Origin: Patagioenas fasciata
Lineage: Eukaryota; Chordata; Aves; Columbiformes; Columbidae
Reading direction: 5' to 3'
Length of the DNA stretch: 64,000 bases
Assembly: GCF_037038585.1 (NCBI RefSeq)
Contig: NC_092524.1
Span: 46,275,001-46,339,000, forward strand
The position numbers were made by a program, and so were the translations under genes. The notes beneath the pieces are model-generated. The model did not search any database, had not been told where the DNA came from, and worked only from the letters and a program-made list of their open reading frames with translations. This document shows positions 1-10,330 of this stretch, one piece after another; the stretch's first letter is position 1, and every line of letters starts with the position of its first letter.

Positions 1-438
1 TGACAGTGCCTGGGGCTGAGGGGCAGCAAGGGCTGGGTGGGATGCTCTGTCACTGCACCCTTGCTCTGCAGAGATGGACAGCATCTCTCAGTGTTCCCTT
101 CTTATTTCCGTGGTTATAGCCCTGCTGGGAATGGTTTTACGTTCCTCTCCAAGGTCTAACACAGCTTGACTCTTGGCAGTTCTCAGTGTGCTCCTGAGCT
201 TCCTGCCCCTTGAGCAAGATCTTGCTTGTAGAAGTCACTTTCCCCCTTCCCACCTAGTTCTCAGCTCATGTTAATGTGCAGGCTCATGTTCTTCCAGGTG
301 ACTCCGGTTTGAACAGCTTTAGATTTAATTTACACTGATGCAGGTGTGATGTGGGCTTTGGCAGTGCAGTTGCTGGATCCAGGATAAGTTTTTTAGTGTG
401 TTAGGTACTGGGCCAGCTCCTTCACTCCAACCTGTGCC

Positions 439-446
439 TGACGTCA
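439..446. promoter_or_regulatory. Perfect palindromic CRE octamer (TGACGTCA)
   Basis: The sequence TGACGTCA is present exactly. JDP2 and its partners (JUN, ATF2) are known to bind CRE and TRE sites, so self-regulation is conceivable. A palindromic 8-mer is expected about once by chance in 64 kb, so the functional reading is weak. Confidence 0.3.
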
Positions 447-1266
447 CCCTGTGAGGGGGCATCTCCTGACACTGTACAAGGCAATCACTGCAGACGTGGA
501 ATTACAGCTGTCTGGTTTAGAGATCACTATGGAAGAATTAATACTTTGGATCAGTTTAGGTCCTTGCAGTCTCAAGGAGCTGAAGTGCATCTTTTCTGAA
601 GTCAAGTGTCATTATGAAGTATTTTCTCTTTCTCTATTGTCACCAAATGGGCTGGAGTCTATTTCATCAGGCAGTATCACTTCGCTTCAGAAGTTACTTT
701 TCTCTCCTATTTTTCCCATCTTCTGTTTTTCAGGCTTTAATGTCCTTGTGCAGATCACCTCCCCTGGGCCCAGCTTCCTCCCCTTCGCACACCAGCACTG
801 CTGAGCACTGGTTGCTCTCCCTTTTCTGCTCTCTCCTCCTGAAAAACGATTGGAGCAGAGGGCTTGATTCCTGCTCGCCACCTCTTTACAGTCATGGTCT
901 TGCTGGCTGCTGAGTGAACTCTGCCAGGGTACATCTCATGTTGACACTTGGACCTCTTCAGCAGCAGATTAGAGCATATGACAGCTCACAGCATACTGCA
1001 TACTTAGGGGTGCTCTCCGATGCAAATCCCCTTGTCTGTCGTGCTGGTATAGCTTGTACAGAACCTGTGCTGGGAGCTGTGGAGATTGCATTAGCCTCTC
1101 TACCTTTGACTAACCTGAATGATTGGCTTTCCTTCCGTTCTGCTGCTCATCTCCCGTTCCTTCACATTAACAAATACACCAGATAATCTCCTGGGTAAAG
1201 AGATGTGCCAGTGCAAATAAATCCTTAACTTCTCTGTTTGTCATGATTAACCCTGTTTAATCTGTT

Positions 1267-1348
1267 CCTGCTGACCCTGCTTGAGCAGGGGGTTGGACCA
1301 AATGATCTCCAGAGGTCCCTCCCCACCTCAACTGTTCTGTGACTGTGA
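1267..1348 (+). repeat. CR1 LINE 3' tail fragment
   Basis: The stretch carries the typical CR1 3' end: 'gagcagggggttggacc', then 'aatgatctccagaggtccct', then 'cctcaactgttctgtgactg'. This is the usual order of the untranslated CR1 end, followed by the TTCTGTGA-type tail. It lies in + orientation and is a short 5'-truncated remnant without coding sequence. Confidence 0.75.
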
Positions 1349-2860
1349 TCGAGCAGTCCTATCTCAGATGCAGCTCTACTCAAGTTTTCAGCCTGGTGCT
1401 GACATAGATTTGTCACCCGAGGTGAGGGCTGAGCAACTGTGTCAGCTGGCTTGACAATGTGTGTGTGCCTCTGCTTAGCACGCACTGCCTGGACCAAAAG
1501 TCTGCAGTGCCTGTAACCTGGTCTCTCAGTGGCTGAGAGTGGATGCTTTGGAAAGAATAGCACAAGTGCATGTTATCCCTCTTTTAATGCACTTCCTTGC
1601 TCTGGGAGTCAATGCTGTCAGAGCTTCCAGCAGACTAATGTGACTGATGGTCCTTTGTGGATCTGTCTTCCATGAGTTTGCTCAATTGTCCATAGAATCC
1701 TTGCCTTGTGACTGGCTCTAGTGGTTGTGGGAAGCTGCTCCATGAGATTTTGGGTTCACTGCTTTAGCCTGTTGCTCTCTCCTGACATCGCTGGTCCCTT
1801 TCACCACCACGTGGGTGCCTCCTGGTACGAGAGCTGGGTGGGATGGATGTCTGGAGGCTCCCGGAGTGTGCTGGGACCAGTCCAGCTGGGCAGAGCAGAG
1901 AGAGCAGTGCATGACACTGGGACACGTGGGTGAGTTGAGGGGGTGGAAGAATGGTTGCTGTGTGGACAGAAGTTGACTCTGCATGTTGTAACTGGGTCAC
2001 TTGTGAGTGTCCCCGGCCAGTTACACAAGCAGGGATGTACTTGTGTTGTAGCCAACAGCCACCCGCTCCCTTTGCTTTTTGGCTGATATAACAGCTCCAG
2101 CTCTATGGTCTTTCCATTTTAGGTGTAATTTTATTTCTTTAGCTCTTAACAACTTCTTCTTCATATTTCCTGGTAACTCACTTTCTTCTGCCTACAAGTA
2201 ACTTGCCAAAGCTTGTCTGAATCCTATTCTTACTTGTGCTGCAATGTTTTTTCCTTCCTAAGAGAAGAAGCCTTTTGCACCTTGCTCCATTTCCCATCCA
2301 CTCCAGCCTTCACTTCCTCATATCTGTGCTGGGAGATGCTTACTCAGTGGCAGCTTTTTCTTCTGTGGTTTTATCCCTGGTCCCCATGTACCACATCCCA
2401 GCCCATGTAGAGCCTGCCCAGAAGAAAACTGGCCTAAGACATATTATAGTCCTCTTTGTGCCATTTTCTTCTTGTCCTAATAACCTACACATTATGAAGA
2501 GCAAACCTTGATCTTCTGCACTCCAGAGAGAGGTGTACTAAAATGAGTACCACCACATCACTGCCATTGCAGCCAGCTCCTGTTCTGCTGTTGCTTTGGC
2601 TCTTCCCTTCCTGATCTTCACACCAGTAGCTTATCCTTCCTAGCAGGATTCATATATTTTGATTTCTGTCACCCAGGTTCTGCTTAGTCCTTGCCTTTTC
2701 CATCCCTGGTGAAGAGCGTCTGCTTTTCCTGGTTCACACCCTCTTATGTGATGGGACTGTAGCATTAATTTGGTTTGTGCTGTGTTGTGAGGCCACGTAG
2801 CTGGGTTGTAATGGGCTGTGTCTCACTTTCCCTCCAGCCTACAAAGCTGTTTCCCCTGCT

Positions 2861-3061
2861 ATGATGCCTGGGCAGATCCCCGACCCGTCCCTGACGGCTG
2901 GCGCACTGCCTGGGCTCGGCCCCTTGACGGGACTGCCTGGCACAGCCCTGACCGCTGAGGAGCTGAAGTACGCTGACATCCGCAACATTGGGGCCATGAT
3001 CTCACCGCTCCACTTCCTGGAGGTCAAGCTTGGGAAGAGACCCCAGCCTGTGAAAAGTGAG
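2861..3061 (+). CDS. JDP2: JDP2 coding exon 1 (residues 1-67)
   Basis: The exon begins at 2838 after a pyrimidine-rich acceptor; 2838-2860 is leader. Two ATG codons stand in tandem at 2861, and the first is chosen because family members begin [10 protein letters not shown]. The exon encodes the proline- and glycine-rich N-terminus and the conserved segment [10 protein letters not shown]...[13 protein letters not shown]. It ends after a complete GAG codon at 3061, followed by GTGAGT. Confidence 0.96.
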
Positions 3062-6000
3062 GTGAGTCTTGGGGGCTGCTGGCTGCAGATGGCCCCGCAG
3101 GGCTGCTGCTTGCACCTGCCTGGGCTTCTCTCCTGCCTGTGCTTGGGTTTCCTGCCAGGGTGGCCAGCAGTGTGTTTTATAAGCATGTCATGTTGCCCGT
3201 TCGGTGATGTGCATGTGTGTTGGAAGCTGCTCCACCAGCTGACTCTTCCCCGTGCCTGAATTTCAGTGTCTGTGGTGTGGGCTGGGAGTGGTGGCCTTGG
3301 TGTCCCATACCTGACCAGTCCTATGCAGCTGTTGACAGCTGGCTGAACTCAGACTCTACCTCTGGAGCAGGGTTTCACACAGCCAGTGTGTCCCTGGGTT
3401 GGTGCACGCACCCAAAGGAGAATCCACACAGCCCATCAGAGGGCTTACGCAATGCTTTCATCCCATCTCCAGTGCCAGTCAGCCCTTGGTACTGCTGGCA
3501 TTGGCATTGCCTTCCCACAGGGACAGGGAGAGTGGGTGAGTGGTGCTGAGCCGCAGCGGTGACTCCGCTTGTGCTGCAGGCACTGCTGGCTGGGGCTGCC
3601 CCTGCCCTGCTGCTCTGGGGGCCTGGCTTCACCACAGGGCTCCTGGGACAGGGAAGATGGGCAGCTTCTGCTCGGTACGTCAGAACCAGGCTGCAGGAAT
3701 GTGGGAGGTGCACAGCATTTTCCTTGTGTCATTGTCTCATGTTTGGTTGTCCAGTCTTGGACTCCTTAAGCCTTGCTGTACTGGTGGTGAGTGTTTCAGC
3801 TCCCACTGCCTGCAGACAGAGCTGGGAACCCATTGAGTATAGAGGCCCCACATTGGTGAGGCTGCTGTCAGAAGGTCTGATAACAACTCTTCTGAGCAGT
3901 GGATTTGCTCCTGTGTGAGGATAGCTCAGATGATGCTGTGTGAGGATGGGGTGATGTGCGTTCTCTGGAGGTGTTAGCAAGGAGGTGCCAGATGATGTGA
4001 AAAGCTGCCTGTGATGAGCTGTGAGCCGAAGGGGGTAAAATATCAGTTCCAGGGAGCAGCCCACTCTCCAAATGATGCTGACACTTGGTTTGGCCCAACT
4101 CTAATAGCAAAGCTCAGCATCACCCAAGCCCACCTGCACAGAGGGTGCCTGTTCCTTCCCTCCAGCCCCTTGCAGTGGACTCCTGTGGGGAGAACTGGTA
4201 CTGTGGAGTCTGTCTGATCACCTTGCACAAGAGCTCTGTGCCCAAGAGAGTGTCTGGTCAGCTTGTGCAGCATCCCATGGAGCTCACCTGGGGAAGGACT
4301 GGGCAGGTCCGCAATGGCAGGACCTGAGGCCAGGATGCTGTGGGAGGCCATCAGAATGGCCTGGTGGATGCTAATGGATTTGGTCCCTCTATGGGAAAAG
4401 CAATTGTGGGGTTGGCCAGCTGAAGCCAAATGCTGTCCCAAACTCTTGGCCTGGGTATCATGCAGCAAACAGGGTGCAATATCCACCTTACTTCACGGGT
4501 TGAGGAAGAAAGAGGGAGTCTGTAGCTGTGCTGTCTCCCTGGACACAACTCCTTTCCTGGGGTGTCTCAGTCACCTCTGAGCTGTCCCTGCAACAGCTGC
4601 TTTTGCTCAGTGCGTCTGGGGATATGGTCTCGCCAGCATCTGTAACAGGGACAGGGCAGCTGTGCCCTGCAGCAGGTACTGGAAGTGCTGGGTGTCCTCT
4701 GGGCCAGTTGATGAGACTCCCATGTGGAGGAAAGATAAGGGGAAATCCACTGGCAGCCCCCACATGGCCGCTTTCCCTGCAGCCAGTCCTCCCCTGTGTG
4801 ACCTGTGAAGCTGAGGAGTTGAGGACAGCAAATGGAGCTCCCCTTGGCACAGGCTTTGCAGTGAAAGCCTGGGGGAGGTGAAGCAGTAGCTGCTTATCCA
4901 ATGAGTAGCCAAGAAGCTGCCCACGCATAATTTTGCAATGCATCCTGCAGCTGCTGTCCTCTCTTGGGGAGCCAGAGTGTGGGGACACTGGGTACCGACA
5001 TACCATGCTCTGTGTGGTGCCTGTGAAGGCAGTCTGCTCCCCGTGAGCTTTCTCTGCTGTGGTGGGGGCACCAGCATCTCCTGGCACTGGCGTTTTTGTC
5101 CCTGGATGTGTGCACAAATCCCACCTAGTGGGTGCTGGCTTCCTCGCGGGGCGGTGGACAGCCCCACTGGGCAGGCTGCCTTCTCTTGGGGCAGCTGGAG
5201 ACAGGTGCTGCTGGGCTCCTATGCCATCAAGAGATGCCTAGGGTGCCCCCTCTGGGACAGAGCCCTGCCCCTCAGGCTGATGATCACCTCTGTCCCTGAT
5301 GCTGCTGACTGAAGCAATTCAGGAGGCATCCCCAAACCTTCTACCCACAGGGCTCTCCTGGAGATCCACTGCTGAATCATGCTCTGGGGTAATACACCAT
5401 TGCTGTCCCTTGTGCCTCTGAGCAGAGTCCTAAACCGCAGCACCAGGGCCACATCACCTTTTTGAACTGAAATCAAGCAGAAGTGGAGAGGGGGAAACCT
5501 TCTTTCTTGAAGTTACAGGAGCTGCGGTCAAAAAGCAGAGTCAAGAGTTCAAGCTGCCACTGTCTCTGCTAAGCCACTGTCCTTGAGTATCTGTACCCCA
5601 TCTAAAGGACATGGCCCTTTGCTGGGCCTTCTGTGGTGTAGAGGGCAAGCTTCAGGGGACAGGGAAATGTCACTTATTCTTTGATCCTCACTGAATGGAG
5701 CAACAGGGCATAAAAATATTTTGGGCAGTTCCCAGGGAAACTGTGAGGCTTGTGTGGTCACTGTTTGCTCTTCCAGTTCCTGTTACAACCCAAGATGTAC
5801 TTTGCAGGAAAGTTTGGGGGGTGTTTCTTGAGCTTTGGAGCTGTGAGCACATCCCCTCTCTACACCCTCCTAATAATCCTTGAACTAAAAAGCTGAGAGG
5901 CTATCTAAGGATAAATGTGTGGTTGGTAGATGTGCAGAGGGAAATGGTGGCTACCCTGATGCCCACCTCATTTGTGCCTTTCTGTGGAGTATTCCGGTCC

Positions 6001-9000
6001 TGCTGGGAGGAAAAAGGCAGCAGACCATGGAGTGAGAGCCTTCCTGGTCACTTTTGCTAATTCCTGCCACCCCTGAGTTGCATGGGTGTAGTGAGAGCTG
6101 GCCATTTCTCATTGCACTTGGGGGCATCAGTGCAGTTGCCATCCTGGTTCTCCCAAATGTGGTGCATGATGCCCCATGTCACTGACTTGGCAAAGGAATG
6201 GTGGCAGTCCAGCATTATGGAAGTCTGTGCATAGCTTGTGCTGACTTTGCTTAATGTTTGTAGCCCCATCTAAAATAGTAGCTTTGGTATAATGCTTGGG
6301 AAGTAATGTAGAGAAGATGTAAAAGCCATTAGTGCTACAAAACTTGGACGTTGTCTTCTAAAGCATGCTATGTGCTGCATATTGCACATACAGCTTATTT
6401 AAGGTACCCCTTCATCTTAACTCTGCTGAGTCAGTGTTTCATGCCTTCTTTGCACGTCACATTGAGATGTTTGATTAGTGGGCTTTGGACCCCGAGAATG
6501 TTAGCGGCGTGCACAGTTTGCTGTGGATGATGGCATCTGCAGCTTTTGTTTCCTGCAGGCACCACCAGTGTACCTATGCATGGGGTGATCTGGTGGCCCC
6601 CCACTCCTGCCACGATTTGTGGCCTCAACATTGAGAATCTCTGACTTTCCTTTTGCGGTGACTAAGCCCAGGTGCAAGAGCAACAAGGTTGTTCAGATGG
6701 TGTGTGCTGCAAGAGGCTCTTCTGGGAGATGCACCCCTGAACCACACTGACTTGGGGAAGGGAAGGATGCAGCTGCTTTCTCAGGCTGGAGCTGCCCTTA
6801 GAGAAGGTGCAAATAGGCTGTGGAAGTGCTTGTAAGGCAAATGTGCTGCCACTGCATTTGAAAAGCTGTGTACTATCCGTTGATAGGAACGAGGCAGTTG
6901 AGTCTGACATCTCAAATTTTGGAGTCCCAGACCAAATGTGGATGAAGGCACCAGGGACCTTTTCTTCTCTTGCTATGCTACAAAGTGTAACCTGGATGCT
7001 GACTTCGCAGGGCTTTCTAGCACGCAGATTTTCCTTGAAGGAGCTGGTTTGGATTCTCGAATATAAGCATGCCATAGGCCATTTACACAGGCTTTGTAGT
7101 AAATATCCCTAAATACTTTGATTATGGGTTTCCAACCCGTAGGGCTTATTGGCCTGGCCTGTGTGGTTTGAGTCAGCACAGAACAACTGAGTTATGGTGA
7201 ACAGTGCAGGCACTGCCATGTCCTGCTTCTTTACAGGGGATGCCAGGACCCATCCCTGCGTCACTGTGGTGGCCCTGTGTCTCAGCCAGCCCTGGAGCTG
7301 CAGCATTCAGTCCCACATACTGGAAGATGGGGAACAGCCTGGCATAGCTGGGGGATCTTTCAGGTTTTTCTGCCTCTTGCCCTTGGCTGCTTGTTTGATG
7401 CTTTGAATGAGGTGCTGGAGCGGGTCCAGAGAAGAGCAACAAGACTGGTGAAGGGACTTGAGCACATGACCTATGGTGAGAGGCTGAGGGAGCTGGGGTT
7501 GTTCAGCCTGGAGAGGAGGAGGCTTAGAGGTGACCTCATTGCTCTCTATAACTACCTGAAGGGAAGTTATAGTCAGGTGGGAACTGGTCTCTTCTCCCAG
7601 GCAGTTAGCAATAGGACAAGGGGACATGGGCTTAAACTCTGCCAGGGGAAGTTTAGGCTGGATATTAGGAAGAAGTTCTTTACGGAAAGAGTGATCAGGC
7701 ATTGGAATGGCCTGCCTAGGGAGGTGGTGGACTCACCGTCCCTGGAGGTTTTTAAACTGAGATTGGACATGGCTCTTAGTGCCATGATCTAGTAAATGGG
7801 CTGAAGTTGGACCAAGGGTTGGACTTGATGATCTCTGAGGTCTTTTCCAACCTAGCCAATTCTGTGATTCTGTGATTCTGTGACTGTGCTCACAGAGCTC
7901 TCCTGGCAGATGTCTGGGTGACAAACTGTGCCCATCTTTGCAGGACAGGGCTCTGTTCCCCTTGTCTCTGCTGTCTCTCAGGGAGGGAGCAGCCCTGCAA
8001 AGAGTTGTCTGTCCCCTGCCAGCTGGGTCCCCAGCTGTGGGTACTGCACTGGTCTGTCTCCCTGTGTCCCTACAGAGTGGAGTTAGAGGCTGTGGCAGCA
8101 GCACTCCTGGTTTCTGACGAGGATTAGTCTACATCACTGGTGGCCACTGGCACGGGTGGCTGCCACCCCGCTCCTTGCCCTGCCATGGATGAGACTGCCG
8201 GGTGTTCACCCCTACCTCCTGCCCTGCCCCGCACCTGCTGGCTCTGACCTGGGCTTCTCCATCTCGTTTCAGCTGGATGAGGAAGAGGAGAGGAGGAAAA
8301 GGCGCCGGGAGAAAAACAAAGTAGCAGCAGCACGATGTCGTAACAAGAAGAAGGAGAGGACAGAGTTCCTGCAGCGGGTGGGTGCCCTTGGCCCATCCCA
8401 GGGTACAGCAGGAACCTTGGCAGGGGCACATCTCTAGAAAGGTGCCCCAGCTGCGGGCAGCACTCCCTCCTGAACTGCCCGTCTGGCTCCGCTTGCTCCT
8501 GTGACCTTATCTGGGAAAATATGGGCCTGTTGACCCCCTTTTTCACGAGGCTGTGAAGGTGGTGGCCATGTGCATGCCCAGGAATAGCTCATGGGCATCC
8601 CTGGGCTCATGGTACTGAAGATGGAGAGGGCTGGAGGTGGGCTCTGGGCTTGAGGGAGAGAGGGCTTATAGTGTCCCTGCCCAGTGCTGTGGCAGGAGCA
8701 CCCATGGGAATGTGGCACAGGACGGGGGCCAACAGTGTACTGGCCCCTTGCCCAAATTCCTGAAGATTTCCCCATTCAGAGGCCAGATGCCTTTTCACCC
8801 CTGACTGCAAGGCAGAAAAACTCTGATAGCACCTTGCTGCTTTTCTGCAAGGGGTAATGGGACATGGGCAAATCACACAGCAGGGGACAAGGAGCCATTT
8901 CACAAGGGCAGATACTTGCAGATAGGGGGTGAAAACTTGAATACGGGTTTGTTTCCAAACACCCTTCCAGACCATGAGAAGGAGCCAGGCAGGGTTATTC

Positions 9001-9437
9001 CTGTGGCGCAACAGAGACCTGTCCTAGGACATGGCTGTGTATTTCCTTGCACTGGCACTAGGTAATGCCAGTGGGGCTGGGGATGAACTGCCTGGAGGGA
9101 CCTGGTGCCTTGGCAGGTCTTCAGGCTGCTCCTGTGCTGCAGGGGCCAAGGGGCGACACTGAGCGGACCCAGCTCGTTGGCCAAATTGTTTCTCCTTGTA
9201 TCTTGTCCTGCTGGAGTAAAGTCACATGCAGTTGTGTTTGTGTCCTACTAGGAGTCTGAGCGTCTGGAGCTCATGAATGCTGAGCTGAAGGCCCAGATAG
9301 AAGAGCTGAAACAGGAGAGGCAGCAGCTGATCCTGATGCTGAACCGGCACCGTCCCACCTGCATTGTGCGGACAGACAGTGTCAAGACGCCTGAGAGCGA
9401 AGCCAACCCGCTGCTGGAGCAGCTAGAGAAGAAGTGA
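2861..9437 (+). CDS. JDP2: JDP2, Jun dimerization protein 2 (bZIP repressor), spliced from three exons
   Basis: The coding exons are 2861-3061, 8273-8377 and 9252-9437, all joined in phase 0 by GT/AG introns, giving 163 residues, the same length as human JDP2. The bZIP signature N-x-x-A-A-x-x-C-R is at residues 82-90. Leucines at 100, 107, 114, 121 and 128 form the zipper heptads. Residue T148, in VKTPE, corresponds to the known JNK phosphorylation site. VKSE at 64-67 fits a SUMO consensus. Family knowledge: JDP2 is a nuclear protein that dimerises with JUN and ATF2 and represses AP-1/CRE targets through histone deacetylases and histone binding. BATF, a related bZIP gene, lies downstream on the same strand. 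The frame is intact and nothing suggests decay. Confidence 0.97.
3062..8272 (+). other. JDP2: JDP2 intron between coding exons 1 and 2
   Basis: The intron has a GTGAGT donor at 3062 and an AG acceptor at 8271-8272. It contains a CR1 element at 7405-7884 and TGAGTCA heptamers at 6427-6433 and 7169-7175. I see no other exon or RNA gene. The many short open frames reflect moderately GC-rich intron sequence. Confidence 0.85.
7405..7884 (+). repeat. CR1 LINE fragment (3' end with reverse-transcriptase ORF C-terminus)
   Basis: Translation in one frame (about 7405-7792) gives the C-terminal part of the CR1 ORF2 protein: [18 protein letters not shown], then [20 protein letters not shown], then [12 protein letters not shown] and [11 protein letters not shown] short 3' end follows with 'ggttggacttgatgatctctgaggt'-like sequence (about 7820-7850) and three tandem copies of the ATTCTGTG-type tail unit up to about 7884. 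The frame is still open, so this copy is relatively young. It is 5'-truncated, as most CR1 copies are, and cannot move by itself. Confidence 0.93.
8273..8377 (+). CDS. JDP2: JDP2 coding exon 2 (residues 68-102, basic region)
   Basis: This exon is exactly 105 bp, or 35 codons. It starts after the acceptor at 8271-8272 and ends before GTGGGT at 8378. It encodes the acidic patch DEEEE, the arginine/lysine-rich DNA-contact region with N-K-V-A-A-A-R-C-R at 82-90, and the first zipper leucine at 100. Length and phase are identical to the middle exon of BATF. Confidence 0.97.
9252..9437 (+). CDS. JDP2: JDP2 coding exon 3 (residues 103-163, leucine zipper and C-terminus)
   Basis: The exon starts after an AG at 9250-9251 and ends with TGA at 9435-9437. 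It carries zipper leucines 107, 114, 121 and 128, then the C-terminal tail with RPTCIVRTD, the VKTPES site around T148 and the end [10 protein letters not shown]. All of these are recognisable as JDP2 rather than ATF3 or FOS. Confidence 0.97.
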   Translation, partial: ESERLELMNAELKAQIEELKQERQQLILMLNRHRPTCIVRTDSVKTPESEANPLLEQLEKK

Positions 9438-10330
9438 AGGTGGCATTGGGGCCAGGAGGAGGAGACAGTGGTGACGCAGGGTCTTCCAGGGTCTTTAATG
9501 TATGTATTGTATGAAGAACTGTGCACCCAGGCCTGGTGCAACCAGGACCCAGTGGTCTTCCTTGGGAACTATGGACCAAGCAAATATGGGAACAGAGAAG
9601 ATCAGGAACCTGTCAACCATGTACTCTGACGCTGAACCCGGGAGCAGGGCTAGTGGCACCGGTGAGGGCAACCTCTCTGTGATACCTCACCACGGCCCTT
9701 CAGCCTGCTCGCGGCCCCAGGGACCCACGACACTGCAGCACGTCCCGCAAGGACCACACACCCCCTGGGGAGCAGGGGCTGCAGGCAGGGGAGTGGTGGC
9801 CGTTCGGTCCCTGCTGTCACCCTGCCCAGAGGCTGCCACCGCTCCTGGCACACGCTCCCGAGGGAAACCTGAACCCAAGAATCGCAAACACTTGATGCAG
9901 CCCTGTCTGGTGGGCAGGCCTGTTGGGGCTTGGTGGCGCAGGCGCCCCCCACAAGCACACTCTCAGTATAATGTTTACAGCCCAGCTGTCCATGTCGGCC
10001 GTGCTTTTGAATGCACATTTTTACACTTTTTTAAAAGTATTTTTTACAAAGTTTTTATACAGCGATCTCTATATGGATTTATATAATCACTAGATGTGAT
10101 CCCATAGAAATGTATGTTATGATGGTCTGTTTGTTACAAATGCATATGCCACAGTTATCTCCATTGTGTTACTTGTCTGGTAGTGTCTGGCTCCTTCCCT
10201 GGGAGGCTGGGAAGGGGGTCCAAGCTGCCCTCTGCAGTGGTGTTGCTACCCTCTTCATCCATGTATGTCCTTCATAATACTCAGTTCTGTATCTCCTAGT
10301 AAATGTTACCTTTACGTACACCGTCCTCCT
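9438..10330 (+). other. JDP2: Probable JDP2 3' untranslated region
   Basis: Sequence after the stop is first GC-rich, then becomes AT-rich at about 10010-10160 with long T-runs and TTTTTAAAAGTATT-like blocks, as often seen in 3' UTRs with regulatory elements. No canonical AATAAA is found. The end is set tentatively just after an AGTAAA variant signal at 10298-10303. The true length is uncertain. Confidence 0.55.
10298..10303 (+). terminator. JDP2: Possible JDP2 polyadenylation signal (AGTAAA variant)
   Basis: AGTAAA is a known but weak variant of AATAAA. It stands at the end of the AT-rich 3' UTR and is followed within about 60 bp by a T/G-rich stretch (10340-10400). No canonical hexamer occurs between the stop codon and this site. 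Confidence 0.35.

Larger units (their letters stand above)
1..2837 (+). other. JDP2: Upstream (5') intron sequence of JDP2
   Basis: No protein-coding exon can be supported here. The stretch ends in a pyrimidine-rich tract and an AG acceptor at 2836-2837, immediately before the exon with the JDP2 start codon, so at least one noncoding 5' exon must lie further upstream, probably outside the window. It holds a short CR1 tail at 1267-1348 and a perfect CRE octamer at 439-446. Short open frames here have no recognisable domains and no splice-consistent structure. Confidence 0.7.
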
